Below are positions 51,602-61,583 of a DNA stretch of 64,000 nt, piece after piece. Below the pieces are notes generated by a model, which saw only the letters and a list, made by a program, of their open reading frames with translations, had not been told where the DNA came from and made no database searches. The DNA comes from Stenotrophomonas maltophilia (GTDB lineage Bacteria; Pseudomonadota; Gammaproteobacteria; Xanthomonadales; Xanthomonadaceae). Position 1 is the stretch's first letter. Every line of letters begins with the position of its first letter. Position numbers and translations under genes: made by a program. The stretch covers positions 2,086,001 to 2,150,000 of the forward strand of contig NZ_CP015612.1 of NCBI RefSeq assembly GCF_002138415.1. The letters are read 5' to 3'.

Positions 51602-52485
51602 GCGGCCACCCCTCGCTGCTTGAGGATGCGTTCGAGGAAGAACTCGACACCGCCACGCGGTTCGGTCGGTGCCTGCCAGCGTGCGGTGCGGCGCGCGATC
51701 TCGGTGATCGCCAGCGCCGAAGGACTGGACGGATAGGCCTTCACCACCGGCTGCTGGCGCTGTACCGACAGGCGCAGCCAGTCATCCTGTGGCACGCAGC
51801 CCAGGTAGTTCAGCGAGACATCGGCGAGGAACTTCTCGCAGACGCGGGTCAGCTTCTCGTACAGCACGCGGCCCTCGTTCGGGTCGCGCACCATGTTGGC
51901 TACCACCTGGATGCGGTCCACGCCGCGCTCGCGCGACAGCACCTTGATCAGCGCATAGGCGTCGGTGATCGAGGCCGGCTCATCGCAGACCACCACCACG
52001 GTGTCCTGCGCGGCCTGGCAGAAGGTCAGCACGCCGTCGGTGATGCCGGCGGCGGTATCGACCACCATGATGTCCAGCTCGCGTTCCAGTTCGGAGAACA
52101 CGTTGACCAGGCCGACATGCTCGGCCGGGGCCAGCTCGGCCATGTGGCGGCGGCCGGATGCGGCCGGGACCACCAGCACGCCGTTCGGGCCTTCGACGAT
52201 GACGTCGTCCAGCGAGCAGCGGCCGGCAACCAGGTCGGCCAGCGTAAAGGTGGGATTCAGCCCCAGGATCACGTCGATGTTGGCCAGGCCGAGGTCGGCG
52301 TCCAGCAGCAGCGTGCGCTTGCCCATGCCGGCCAGCGCCACGGCCAGGTTGGCCGAAACGTTGGTTTTGCCTACGCCGCCCTTGCCGCCAGTGACGGCAA
52401 TGGTGCGCACAGGGCCGAGCGGCTCGCTGCGGGTGGCCGACAGCGGGAAGGTCTTGGTCAGCTTGGCGTACTCACGCGACGGCAT
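51598..52485 (-). CDS. flhG: FlhG/FleN: MinD-like regulator of flagellar number
   Basis: The 295-residue ATPase has GGKGGVGKTNVSANLA (Walker A) and LLLDADLGLANIDVILG. FlhG limits flagellar number and, in Pseudomonas, restrains FleQ. It overlaps flhF by 14 nt and fliA by 4 nt. Confidence 0.95.
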   Translation of the reverse strand: MPSREYAKLTKTFPLSATRSEPLGPVRTIAVTGGKGGVGKTNVSANLAVALAGMGKRTLLLDADLGLANIDVILGLNPTFTLADLVAGRCSLDDVIVEGPNGVLVVPAASGRRHMAELAPAEHVGLVNVFSELERELDIMVVDTAAGITDGVLTFCQAAQDTVVVVCDEPASITDAYALIKVLSRERGVDRIQVVANMVRDPNEGRVLYEKLTRVCEKFLADVSLNYLGCVPQDDWLRLSVQRQQPVVKAYPSSPSALAITEIARRTARWQAPTEPRGGVEFFLERILKQRGVAA

Positions 52486-54094
52486 GGTTCAACTCCGGGT
52501 TGCAGGGCATATCGGCCGCTCGGCGCAAATCTTCAAGGCGAAGTACAAGATTGGCTGCACTGGCCCGGTGCAGGTCCTCCGGAACGTCCTGGCCGTCGGT
52601 CACCCAGGTGATCGGCAGGGCGTGGTCCACGGCCACCGACAGGGCATTGCCGAAGCGGCCGGTCTCGTCCAGCTTGCTCAGTACCAGGCCCTGCAGGTTG
52701 GCGGCGCCGAAGCGGCGGACTACCTCGTCCATGTCGCCGAAACTGGTATTGGCCGGCAGCACCAGCAGGGTGCGGACCTGGCGGGCGGCGCGCAGCCACT
52801 GCAGCTGGGCGGCCAGTGCGCGGTCGCGCGGGCCCAGGCCGGCGGTGTCGATCAGCACCAGCTTGTAGTCCTTCAGGCGCTCCAGCAGCTGGTCCAGGTC
52901 GGTGCCGCTGTTGGCCTCGTGCACCGCGATGCCGAGCTGGCGGCCGTAGCCGTACAACTGCTCGCGGGCACCGATGCGGGTGGTGTCGGTGGTGACCAGG
53001 GCGACGTCACGCGGCGCGTGCTTCTCGGCGAAGCGGGAGGCCAGCTTGGCGATGGTGGTGGTCTTGCCGGCGCCGGTGGGGCCGACCAAGGCAATCACAC
53101 CACCTTCCTCCAGCGGGTCGACCGGGGCGATCGGCAGCTTGCGCGAGATCAGCCCCAGCATCAGGCCGCGGCCGCGGTGGGCTTCGGTTTCCAGCGGGAT
53201 CTGCATGGCCACGTCGCGGGCCAGGCCGGCATCGAAGCCATACTCGTCCATCAGGTCCAGCGCGGTGGCGCGCACCGGGCAGCCGCGCAGGCGCTCGTCG
53301 GTGAAGCGGTTCATCTCGCGCTCGATCACCTGGCGCATGCCGGCCACTTCCTGGCGCAGCTGGCGGATCTCGGCGTCGTCCTGGGCGACCAGGGTGAGCG
53401 CCGGTGCCGGGGCCAGCACCGGTGCCGCGCTGCTTTCGTCATTGGCTTCAGCCGGTGCCGGTTCGCTGGCGGTGATCCCGGGCTGCACGTCAGCCACGGC
53501 AGCGGTCGGCAGCGGCGGCGGCTGCACAGCCGGGGCCGCGCTTTCGTGATGCGCCTCGTGCGGCGGGTCGATCTGGAAGCGGGCGCGGTTGGCGGGAACG
53601 GCGTTGGCAGATGCCGGTGCGACGATGGCCTCGGCGAACGGGGCGAAGATCTGTTCCGGCAGCGCCGGTTCGTTGACGGCGGCGCGCGCCAGGGTGGCGG
53701 CGAAGCCGGTGCTGCCGCGGGTTGGCACGATCTCGTCGGCACTGTCCAGGGTGCGGCCGGTGGCGCCGACCGCAGCGCGGGCGAGGGCGGCCACGGCCGA
53801 GGTGGTGGCGGCGACCGGTTCCGGTGCCGGGGTGCTGTTGCGGCGGCGGGTGACGGCGGCGATTACTGCATCGGCGGCCGTGCGCGGCTTCGGCGCCGGC
53901 GGCGGTGCGATGTCACGACGCGAGGCCTCCAGTGCACGCTGCACGGCGCTCTCATCGTAGTTGGCGGCGGCGACGATCTCGATGCCTTCCTCGATCCGGC
54001 GGTTGGACAGGATCACGGCGTCAGGACCATGTTCCTTGCGCACCAGGTTCATGGCCGAGCGCATGTCGGCGGCGACGAATCGTTTGATTTTCAT
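52472..54094 (-). CDS. flhF: FlhF: SRP-type GTPase for polar flagellar placement
   Basis: The 540-residue protein has an N-terminal FlhF motif (MKIKRFVAADMRSAMNLVRKEHG), a long Ala/Pro/Val-rich linker (about 70-240), and a C-terminal NG GTPase domain (VGPTGAGKTTTIAKLA, DTAGLGPRD). It marks the pole for flagellum assembly. The MKIKRF start (54094) was chosen; an upstream ATG would add 22 variable residues. Confidence 0.95.
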   Translation of the reverse strand: MKIKRFVAADMRSAMNLVRKEHGPDAVILSNRRIEEGIEIVAAANYDESAVQRALEASRRDIAPPPAPKPRTAADAVIAAVTRRRNSTPAPEPVAATTSAVAALARAAVGATGRTLDSADEIVPTRGSTGFAATLARAAVNEPALPEQIFAPFAEAIVAPASANAVPANRARFQIDPPHEAHHESAAPAVQPPPLPTAAVADVQPGITASEPAPAEANDESSAAPVLAPAPALTLVAQDDAEIRQLRQEVAGMRQVIEREMNRFTDERLRGCPVRATALDLMDEYGFDAGLARDVAMQIPLETEAHRGRGLMLGLISRKLPIAPVDPLEEGGVIALVGPTGAGKTTTIAKLASRFAEKHAPRDVALVTTDTTRIGAREQLYGYGRQLGIAVHEANSGTDLDQLLERLKDYKLVLIDTAGLGPRDRALAAQLQWLRAARQVRTLLVLPANTSFGDMDEVVRRFGAANLQGLVLSKLDETGRFGNALSVAVDHALPITWVTDGQDVPEDLHRASAANLVLRLEDLRRAADMPCNPELNHAVA

Positions 54095-54239
54095 GCTGTG
54101 GTCACGGGACGAAGACGGCGGGGTGGCGGTCGGGGAACTCGGGTGGTCGGTGGTCTGCACGGTGCGGGTTCCCCTTGGTATCTGTCTGTTGCGTTGGTTC
54201 GAAAGTGGTGTCTGTTTTCTGGCGCATCGGAGGGCGGCG

Positions 54240-56348
54240 TCAGCTGATCGTTCCGACCAGCTTCAGGCGCTTGTCCTCCGGCACCTCGCTGTAGGCCAGG
54301 ACCGACAGCGACGGAACGCTGTGGCGGACCAGGCGGGCCAGCGCGGCGCGCACCGGGCCAGGTACCAGCACGACCGCGGGCTCGTTGCGGGCTTCCTGCT
54401 TGCTGACACATTCGGCCAGGCTCTGGTGCAGTCGCTCAGCGAGTCCGGGTTCCAGCGCGGCGCCGTTGCCCTGCGTGGACTCCTGCAAGACACGTTCCAA
54501 TTGCGGGTTGAGGGTGAACACCGGCAGCTCCGCCGACATTCCGGCGATCTCCTGCACGATGAAGCGGCCCAGCGCGGTTCGCACGGCAGCGGTCAGCACC
54601 GCCGGGTCCTGGCTGTTCGGAGCGTGTTCGACCAGTGCTTCGGCGATCTTGCGCAGCTGGCGGATCGGGATGCGCTCGACCAGCAGGTTCTGCAGCACGC
54701 GCACCACCGCCGACAGCGGCAGCGCCTTCGGCGTCAGATCTTCGACGAGCTTGGGCGCGCTCTTGGCCAGGTTGGCCAGCAGATGCTGCACTTCCTCGTG
54801 GCCGAGCAGTTCCGGCGCGTGCTCTCGGATCAGGTGCGAGAGGTGGGTGGCGACCACGGTGGCCGGGTCGACCACGGTATAGCCCAGCGTTTCAGCCTGG
54901 GCGCGCTGGTGCGGCTGGATCCAGGTGGCATCCAGACCAAACGCGGGGTCCTTGCCGGCGATGCCGTCCAGCGCACCGAGCGCGCTGCCGGGGTCCAGGG
55001 CCAGCTCGCGGTCGGGGTGGATCTCGGCGGTGGCCACCGGCACGCCATGCACCAGCACGCGGTAGCCGTTGGCGGGCAGTTCCAGATTGTCGCGGATATG
55101 CACTGAGGGAATCAGGAAACCGACGTCCTGGGTCAGCTTGCGGCGAACGCCCTTGATCCGCGCCATCAGTTCGCCCCCTTGGTTGGCATCCACCAGCGGA
55201 ATCAACCGGTAGCCGACCTCCAGGCCGAGCGGATCGACCGGACGCAGCTCGTCCCAGCTCAGTTCCGCGGTCGGTGCCGGTGCCGCGGGGCGGCCCAGTG
55301 CGTTGAGCGCGGCAGCGTCATTGCCTGCGGCTGCCGGATCGGTGGCTGCGGCCTTGCCCTTGCGGTAGACCTTCCAGGCGATGAAGCCGAGGATTGCGGA
55401 CAGCGTCAGGAAAGCGACGTTGGGCATGCCCGGCACCAGGCCGACCACACCGATGATGCCGGCGGTGATCGCCAGCGCGCGGTACTGGCCGAACACCTGG
55501 CCGGTCATGGCCTGGGCCATGTCCTGCGAACGCGAGGCGCGGGTGACCAGCATGGCCACCGCACTGGAGACCAGCAGGGCCGGCAGCTGCGCCACCAGAC
55601 CGTCACCGATGGACAGCAGGGTGTAGGTGGCAGCGGCTTCGCCGAACGGCATGCCATGCTGCAGCACGCCCACGGCCAGGCCGCCGAGCATGTTGATGAA
55701 CAGGATCAGGATGCCGGCGATGGCATCACCACGGATGAACTTGCTGGCACCGTCCATCGCGCCGTAGAAGTCGGCTTCCTCGCGCACTTCCTCGCGGCGC
55801 AGCTTGGCTTCTTCACGCGTCAGCAAACCGGCGTTGAGGTCGGCGTCGATCGCCATCTGCTTACCGGGCATCGCGTCGAGGATGAAGCGCGCGGTCACTT
55901 CCGAGACGCGGCCGGCGCCCTTGGTGATGACCACGAAGTTGATGATGGTCAGGATCGCGAACACCACGATACCCACCGCGTAGTTGCCGCCGATCACGAA
56001 TTCGCCGAACGCGGCGATGACCTTGCCCGCGGCGTCGTGGCCGTTCTGGCCGTTGAGCAGGATCACGCGGGTGGAGGCCACGTTCAGCGCCAGCCGCAGC
56101 ATGGTGGTGATCAGCAGCACGATCGGGAAGATGGTGAAGTCCAGCGGGCGCTTCACGTAGACCACCGCCAGCAGCACCATCAGCGAGATGGCGATGTTGA
56201 AGGTGAACAGCGCATCGAGCACCGGCGCGGCCAGCGGCACCACGACCATGGCCAGCAGGGCCAGCACGATCAGCGGTGCGCCAAGGCCCTGGCGGATCAT
56301 TTCCAGGGCGCGGCGGGTGTTGAAGCCGGTGGAGGGCTGGGCGCTCAC
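54240..56348 (-). CDS. flhA: FlhA: flagellar export gate
   Basis: The 702-residue membrane protein has about eight membrane segments in residues 20-320 and a cytoplasmic domain of about 350 residues that docks export chaperones. FHIPEP-family wording is clear (RLALNVASTRVIL, EADFYGAMDGASKFIRGDA). GTG 56348 overlaps flhB by 4 nt. Confidence 0.96.
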   Translation of the reverse strand: MSAQPSTGFNTRRALEMIRQGLGAPLIVLALLAMVVVPLAAPVLDALFTFNIAISLMVLLAVVYVKRPLDFTIFPIVLLITTMLRLALNVASTRVILLNGQNGHDAAGKVIAAFGEFVIGGNYAVGIVVFAILTIINFVVITKGAGRVSEVTARFILDAMPGKQMAIDADLNAGLLTREEAKLRREEVREEADFYGAMDGASKFIRGDAIAGILILFINMLGGLAVGVLQHGMPFGEAAATYTLLSIGDGLVAQLPALLVSSAVAMLVTRASRSQDMAQAMTGQVFGQYRALAITAGIIGVVGLVPGMPNVAFLTLSAILGFIAWKVYRKGKAAATDPAAAGNDAAALNALGRPAAPAPTAELSWDELRPVDPLGLEVGYRLIPLVDANQGGELMARIKGVRRKLTQDVGFLIPSVHIRDNLELPANGYRVLVHGVPVATAEIHPDRELALDPGSALGALDGIAGKDPAFGLDATWIQPHQRAQAETLGYTVVDPATVVATHLSHLIREHAPELLGHEEVQHLLANLAKSAPKLVEDLTPKALPLSAVVRVLQNLLVERIPIRQLRKIAEALVEHAPNSQDPAVLTAAVRTALGRFIVQEIAGMSAELPVFTLNPQLERVLQESTQGNGAALEPGLAERLHQSLAECVSKQEARNEPAVVLVPGPVRAALARLVRHSVPSLSVLAYSEVPEDKRLKLVGTIS

Positions 56349-57475
56349 GGGCGGCTCCCCTTGCCGAATTCATCCACCTGGATGTGCGGGGCGTCCGGCA
56401 TCGGGCCAGTGCGCCAGGCGCGCAGCTGGTAGACGTAGGACAGGACCTGGGCGACGGCCGAATACAGTCTCACGGGGATTTCCTTTCCGAGTTGGCCTTC
56501 CCGATACAAGGCGCGTGCCAAAGGCGGGGCAGAGACGATCGCGACCTTGTTGCCGTCGGCCACTTCACGGATGCGAAGGGCGGTCTCGTCCACGCCCAGG
56601 GCGACCACGGTGGGGGCGTTCATGGCGCCGCCCTCGTACTTCAGGGCTACCGCATAGTGGGTGGGGTTGACCACCACCACGTCGGCGGTGGGCACGGCTT
56701 CCATCATGCGGCGGTTGGCCATCTGCTGCTGCAGCTGGCGGATGCGGCCCTTCACCTCGGGGCTGCCCTCGCTTTCCTTCATTTCCCGGCGCAGCTCTTC
56801 ACGGGTCATCTTCAGCTTGCGCATCCAGTTCCAGCGCTGGTACGGCGCATCGATGGCGGCCAGCACCAGCATCGCGCCGGCGGTGGCCAGCAGCAGGCGT
56901 AGGGTGAAGCCCAGGCCGTCGGTGATGGCGGTCTCCAGCGGGTGGTGGATCAGCCCGCGCAGGGTGTCGAAGCCGGTCCAGACCACTAGTCCGGCGGCTA
57001 CGCCGACGAACGCCACGCGCAGCAGCGATTTGGTGAACTCGGCAATCGCCTCGGGGCCATACAGGCGCTTGAGCCCGCTCATCGGATTCATGCGGTTGAA
57101 GTCGGGCATCATCGCCTTCTGCGACCAGCGCAGGCCGCCCATCACCAGCGGGGCGACGAAACTGGCCAGCAGGCAGACAAGCACCAGCGGTGCGATCACC
57201 AGCATGAACTGCAGCAGCAGGTCGCCGAAGTGGCCGAACAGTTCCTTCGGGTTCTGCCGAAGGCTCTGTTCGGGGCTGAGCGCGTGCTTCATCCAGGCGC
57301 TTGCACCACGGCCGATCGAGCCGCTCATGGCCATCACCGCCAGTACGCCGGCGCCGAACACGGCGGCCGTGCCGAGCTCGCGCGAGCGCGGCAGGTTGCC
57401 CTGTTCACGGGCGTCGCGCAGGCGTTTTTCGGTAGGTTGTTCGGTCTTTTCGCCGGCGGATTCGTTCTCGGACAT
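56345..57475 (-). CDS. flhB: FlhB: flagellar export switch
   Basis: The 376-residue protein has four membrane segments and the self-cleaving NPTH motif (VVVVNPTHYAVAL), needed to switch from hook to filament export. ATG 57475 gives MSENESAGEKTEQPTEKRL, the usual start. It is the first gene of the flhB-flhA-flhF-flhG-fliA-cheYZA block, with a sigma-54 promoter just upstream. Confidence 0.96.
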   Translation of the reverse strand: MSENESAGEKTEQPTEKRLRDAREQGNLPRSRELGTAAVFGAGVLAVMAMSGSIGRGASAWMKHALSPEQSLRQNPKELFGHFGDLLLQFMLVIAPLVLVCLLASFVAPLVMGGLRWSQKAMMPDFNRMNPMSGLKRLYGPEAIAEFTKSLLRVAFVGVAAGLVVWTGFDTLRGLIHHPLETAITDGLGFTLRLLLATAGAMLVLAAIDAPYQRWNWMRKLKMTREELRREMKESEGSPEVKGRIRQLQQQMANRRMMEAVPTADVVVVNPTHYAVALKYEGGAMNAPTVVALGVDETALRIREVADGNKVAIVSAPPLARALYREGQLGKEIPVRLYSAVAQVLSYVYQLRAWRTGPMPDAPHIQVDEFGKGSRP

Positions 57476-57508
57476 CACAGGCACTGCGGCAGGGGATGCC
57501 GGGGTGCG

Positions 57509-57524
57509 TGCAAGAACCGTGCCG
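57509..57524 (-). promoter_or_regulatory. Sigma-54 promoter for the flhB operon
   Basis: On the minus strand CGGCACGGTTCTTGCA matches YTGGCACG-N4-TTGCW, with GG and GC separated by exactly 10 bp. It lies about 34 bp upstream of ATG 57475. RpoN plus a FleQ-type activator is the known regime for class II flagellar genes. Confidence 0.88.
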
Positions 57525-57744
57525 CTAGTCGTCAGTCGCGAACGGCAGCACTGTGTGTCTGCTCCTGCTCATTCTGGCGTTCGCAGTGCTGTATGCGCTG
57601 CCGCGCTATCGCACTTAGCGGGCGGGAAAGATCGTTCAGCTGCTGCTGTACAGGGGGTAGCTAGCAGCTACATGAGGCATGATGGCAAGACACGCAGAAG
57701 AGAAGGGCGATGCTGAATGGATTGCAGGATGGGATATCGCAGCA

Positions 57745-58107
57745 ATGAGCTTTGACATTGTCGTTTTGAAGCTGGAGGACCTCGGTGAAAAAGACCTGTC
57801 CAATGTTGAGGCTGTGCAGGATATTGGACGTCCCCAGGCCGTAATCGCATCATTGGAGCTGGTGTTCCCCGGATGCGTCCAAAGTGCATTCTCGGATGGT
57901 GAGCGCTACTCGCTCGAGTCCGCTCTGAATGGAGACCCGGTGAGCTCCATACACCTTACTCTCAGATTCGGCCGAGCATGGTCTGAGGCAGCCAATGCTG
58001 AGTTCATGGCCCTGCTTTCGACACTCTGCCAACTGCTGCAGTCAGTCGCTTTTGCCGTCTCCGACAACTCGAGGCTTACTCCTCCCTACCCGGTTACGCT
58101 GGAGTGA
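57745..58107 (+). CDS. Protein of unknown function, conserved-looking orphan
   Basis: The 120-residue protein begins MSFDIVVLKLEDLGE and contains IHLTLRFGRAWSEAANAEF and FAVSDNSRLTPPY. No membrane segment or signal peptide is seen. The pattern recalls small cytoplasmic orphans of Xanthomonadaceae, some of which look like immunity proteins, but no toxin gene is adjacent. Codon use is less GC-rich than in the flanking flagellar genes. ATG 57745 was chosen; 57679 would add 22 residues that look less protein-like. It is the only plus-strand gene between 27.4 kb and the right edge. Confidence 0.65.
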   Translation: MSFDIVVLKLEDLGEKDLSNVEAVQDIGRPQAVIASLELVFPGCVQSAFSDGERYSLESALNGDPVSSIHLTLRFGRAWSEAANAEFMALLSTLCQLLQSVAFAVSDNSRLTPPYPVTLE

Positions 58108-58152
58108 TTTGCTCATGCCGGGCTGGCCCAGGCGCGCGGCCGTGTGGGTTCA

Positions 58153-60285
58153 TTAACCCCCACCATCGGGTGCTTTGAAGCCATTGGCCAGCTCCACCCG
58201 CGGCCGGGGCAGGTCATGCAGCTGCATGAAGCGGGCGGCATCGACCGGGCGACCGAGCAGATAGCCCTGCAGGTAGTCGCAGCCCAGCCGCTCCAGGTAG
58301 GCGCGCTGGGCGGCGGTTTCCACGCCTTCGGCCACGATGTCCATGTCCAGCGCGTGGCCCAGCGCCACGATGGCCGAAACGATCACTACGTCCTCGGCGC
58401 TGTGCTCCAGATCGCGTACGAAGGCATGGTCGATCTTGATCTCGGTGGCCGGCAGCCGCTTCAGGTACAGCAGGCTGGAATAGCCGGTGCCGAAGTCATC
58501 GATGGAGATGCCCACGCCCAGTGCCGAAAGCGCCTGCAGCAGGCGCAGGCTGGTGTCGGTATCGCGCATCACCGTGCTTTCGGTGATCTCCAGCACAAGG
58601 TGGCGCGGGGCAATGTTGTAGCGTTCGATCACTTCACGCACATCCTGCAGCAGGTGCGGTGAGCTGAACTGCACCGGCGACAGGTTCACCGACATCGACC
58701 AGCCCTCGTGGCCGGCATCGTGCCAGCGCCGCAGCTGCAGGCAGGCCTGGTCCAGCGCCCAGCGGCCGATCTCGTTGATCGCACCGCTGCGTTCGGCCAG
58801 GCGGATGAAGCGGTCCGGCGGGATCAGGCCATGGTCCGGATGGCGCCAGCGGATCAACGCTTCGGCCCCGGCCACCTTCTGCGTGGCAACCTGGATCTTC
58901 GGCTGGTAGTGCAGGAACAGCTGCTCGCTGCCAATGGCCCGACGCAGGTCGGCCAGCAGCCGGAACTGTTGTTCGGCGCTGTCATTCATCCAGTCGGCGA
59001 ACAGCACGAAGGCGTTGCGTCCGGATTCCTTGGCCTGGTACATCGCTGCATCGGCAAAGGCCATCAGCTGCCGCTCGCTGGCAGCGTGGTCGGGACAGAT
59101 CGCCACGCCGATACTGGCGGTCACCTGCAGTTCGTTGTCCGGCAGCAGGGGCCCGCTGCCGACCGCCTGCAGGATGCGCCGGGCCAGGGTCGGCAGGTCT
59201 TCATCGTGCTCAATGCGCACCACCAGCACGAACTCGTCGCCGCCCAGCCGCGCCAGCATGTCGTTGGGTCGAAGCAGCTGGCGGGTGCGCTCGGCCACGG
59301 CCACCAGCAGTGCATCACCGGCCTGATGGCCATAGGCGTCGTTGACCTGCTTGAAGCCATCCAGGTCCATGAACATCACCGCGAAACGGCTGCCGCCCTG
59401 TTCGGCTTCGGCCAGTGCCTGCACGATCCGACGCTGCAGCAGCAGGCGGTTGGGCAGGCGGGTGAGCGGGTCGTGCAGCGCGGCCTGGGTCAGTTCCTGC
59501 TGTGCATCGGTGAGCGAGGTACTCAACAGGGAATTGCGCAGGCGCAGCAGCTGCGCCTCTACCCGCTGGTCCAGCCAGGACACCACCAGCACCACGGCCA
59601 GGATCGCCACGGTGAGCATCACCACCAGCATGGCCAGCCATTCGCTCTGCAGCCCATCGCCCACGGCTGCGCCGCAGATGCTGCCTTCCGGAAAGCGTGC
59701 GGCGGCCATGCCGGTGTAGTGCATGCCGACGATGGCCAACCCGAGCAGGCCCGCCGCCGCCAGCCGGTCGCCGACACGGGTGCGCTGCGCACGCAGGCGG
59801 AACGCCACATACAGGGCCGTCCACGAAGCGGCGACTGCTACCATCAGCGAAAAGAGCAGCCATCCCGGGTCGTAGTCGATGCCCGGCTGCATGCGCATTG
59901 CGGCCATGCCGACGTAGTGCATGCCGGCGATGCCGGTGCCCATCAGCAGCGCGCCACCGGCCAACCGCGGGTGGGGCAGGGTACGCAGCGAAACCAGCCA
60001 TAGCGCGAACACCGATGAGGCGATCGCCAATGCGAGGGAAAGCAGGGTGATGGGCAGGTCGTAGCCGAGCGGAATGGGCAGGTCGAAGGCGAGCATGCCG
60101 ATGAAGTGCATCGACCAGATGCCCAGGCCCATGGCGAAGCCACCACCGAGGCGCCACCACCACGCCGCGCCCTTGCCGGGTGCGGTGACCGTGCGCCCGG
60201 CCATCGCCAGCGCGGTGTACGAGGCCATCACGGCGACCAGCAGCGAGATCACCACCAGCCACGGGTTGTACGTGCCTACCAGCAT
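58153..60285 (-). CDS. MHYT-GGDEF-EAL membrane protein of c-di-GMP turnover
   Basis: The 710-residue protein has an N-terminal MHYT sensor of about seven membrane segments carrying MHFIGM, MHYVGM and MHYTGM, thought to bind a metal and sense O2, CO or NO. It is followed by GGDEF (LGGDEFVLV) and EAL (AEALIRWRHP, DDFGTGYSSL) domains. Both signature motifs are intact, so synthesis, breakdown or both are possible. It lies between flhB and fliR, which fits control of the switch between swimming and attachment. Confidence 0.92.
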   Translation of the reverse strand: MLVGTYNPWLVVISLLVAVMASYTALAMAGRTVTAPGKGAAWWWRLGGGFAMGLGIWSMHFIGMLAFDLPIPLGYDLPITLLSLALAIASSVFALWLVSLRTLPHPRLAGGALLMGTGIAGMHYVGMAAMRMQPGIDYDPGWLLFSLMVAVAASWTALYVAFRLRAQRTRVGDRLAAAGLLGLAIVGMHYTGMAAARFPEGSICGAAVGDGLQSEWLAMLVVMLTVAILAVVLVVSWLDQRVEAQLLRLRNSLLSTSLTDAQQELTQAALHDPLTRLPNRLLLQRRIVQALAEAEQGGSRFAVMFMDLDGFKQVNDAYGHQAGDALLVAVAERTRQLLRPNDMLARLGGDEFVLVVRIEHDEDLPTLARRILQAVGSGPLLPDNELQVTASIGVAICPDHAASERQLMAFADAAMYQAKESGRNAFVLFADWMNDSAEQQFRLLADLRRAIGSEQLFLHYQPKIQVATQKVAGAEALIRWRHPDHGLIPPDRFIRLAERSGAINEIGRWALDQACLQLRRWHDAGHEGWSMSVNLSPVQFSSPHLLQDVREVIERYNIAPRHLVLEITESTVMRDTDTSLRLLQALSALGVGISIDDFGTGYSSLLYLKRLPATEIKIDHAFVRDLEHSAEDVVIVSAIVALGHALDMDIVAEGVETAAQRAYLERLGCDYLQGYLLGRPVDAARFMQLHDLPRPRVELANGFKAPDGGG

Positions 60286-60449
60286 TCGTCAGTCTCCCGG
60301 ACCTGCCTGTCGACGGAAACCACGGTGGGGCATGCATGAGGCAGGCCGACGCAGGGCGGCGGCCACGTGCGGCATCCCCCCGGTTGCCGCGCATTCACTC
60401 TAACGCGCAGACCGGGGGGGACTTCAAGCGGCAATTCGTGATGATCAGG

Positions 60450-61241
60450 TCAGTGTGTGACCGCGTCCGCAGCCTGGAAGGCGGCATCGAACAGGCGCTG
60501 TACCGGTGGACCCATTTCCCCGGCCAGCAACGCTAGCAGGAACAGGCCCAGCAGTAGCGAGACCGGCAGGCCGAGCTGGATCGGGTTCAGCGCCGGTGCG
60601 GCGCGCGCCAGCACGCCGAACGCCAGGTTCACTGCCAGCATCGCCACGGTCAGCGGGATCGCCAAGGTCAATGCGCCGCGCAGCACGGTCAGCAGGAAGG
60701 TCGGGGCGATGCTGAAGAAGGCGTGCGGGTCCGGCAGAGGTGCGCCGATCGGCAGCGCCCGGTAGCTGTCCACCACCAGCGAGATCAGCGCGAGGTGCCC
60801 GTTGGCGGTGAAGAACAGCAGGCCGAACAGCAGATAGAACCACTGGCCGATCACACCCGAGGTGCCACCGCGCAGCGGATCGCTCATCTGCGCGAAGGCC
60901 AGACCGGTGCCCTGGGCGATCAGTTCGCCGGCCATCGCGCCGGCCTCGAACACCAGCCGCAGCAGGAAGCCGATGGATACGCCGATGGCCAGTTCTCGGG
61001 CGATGGTCAGCACCGTGGCGGCATCGAAACCGGTCCAGTCCGGAACCGGCGGCAGCAGCGGCGCCAGCGCGATGGCCAGGGTGCCCGCCAGCACCACGCG
61101 CACCCGTGCGGGAACGGCACGGGTACCGACCATCGGCATGGCCATGGCCACTGCGCCGATGCGCAGCATGGTCCACAGCACGGTGCCGATCATGCCGAAG
61201 GCGTTCAGCCCATCGGCGGCCATCTGGGTGGCGGCGTCCAT
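60450..61241 (-). CDS. fliR: FliR: flagellar export gate protein
   Basis: The 263-residue protein has six or more membrane segments and wording typical of FliR (LAIGVSIGFLLRLVFEAGAMAGELIA). It completes the FliPQR core channel. It follows fliQ after a 13-bp gap and is the last fli gene here. Confidence 0.94.
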   Translation of the reverse strand: MDAATQMAADGLNAFGMIGTVLWTMLRIGAVAMAMPMVGTRAVPARVRVVLAGTLAIALAPLLPPVPDWTGFDAATVLTIARELAIGVSIGFLLRLVFEAGAMAGELIAQGTGLAFAQMSDPLRGGTSGVIGQWFYLLFGLLFFTANGHLALISLVVDSYRALPIGAPLPDPHAFFSIAPTFLLTVLRGALTLAIPLTVAMLAVNLAFGVLARAAPALNPIQLGLPVSLLLGLFLLALLAGEMGPPVQRLFDAAFQAADAVTH

Positions 61242-61254
61242 CGAAGCGCGTGTC

Positions 61255-61524
61255 CTAGCCGATCAGGTGCGGGATGCGCTGGAACAGCAGCGTGGTAAAT
61301 TCAACCAGGTGGCCGATCAGCAGGCTGCCCAGTGCGAACAGCACCGCAGTCAGTGCTGCCGCCTTGGCGACGAAGGCGATGGTCGGTTCGTTCAGCTGGG
61401 TCGCAGCCTGTACAACACCGACCACCACGCCGACCACCAGCACGGTGAGCAGTAGTGGGCCGGCCACCCACAGCACGGTGATCAGGCCACCACGCAGTTC
61501 GGTCAAGGCAAGTTCGGGAGTCAT
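61255..61524 (-). CDS. fliQ: FliQ: flagellar export gate protein
   Basis: The 89-residue protein has two membrane hairpins (GVVVGVVQAATQLNEPTIAF). Length and order between fliP and fliR are normal. Confidence 0.94.
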   Translation of the reverse strand: MTPELALTELRGGLITVLWVAGPLLLTVLVVGVVVGVVQAATQLNEPTIAFVAKAAALTAVLFALGSLLIGHLVEFTTLLFQRIPHLIG

Positions 61525-61583
61525 TCGGGTTCCATCTGCTTATGTGGCGTCGAGCCATGCTCGACTGCGCTTTGCGGGGGATA

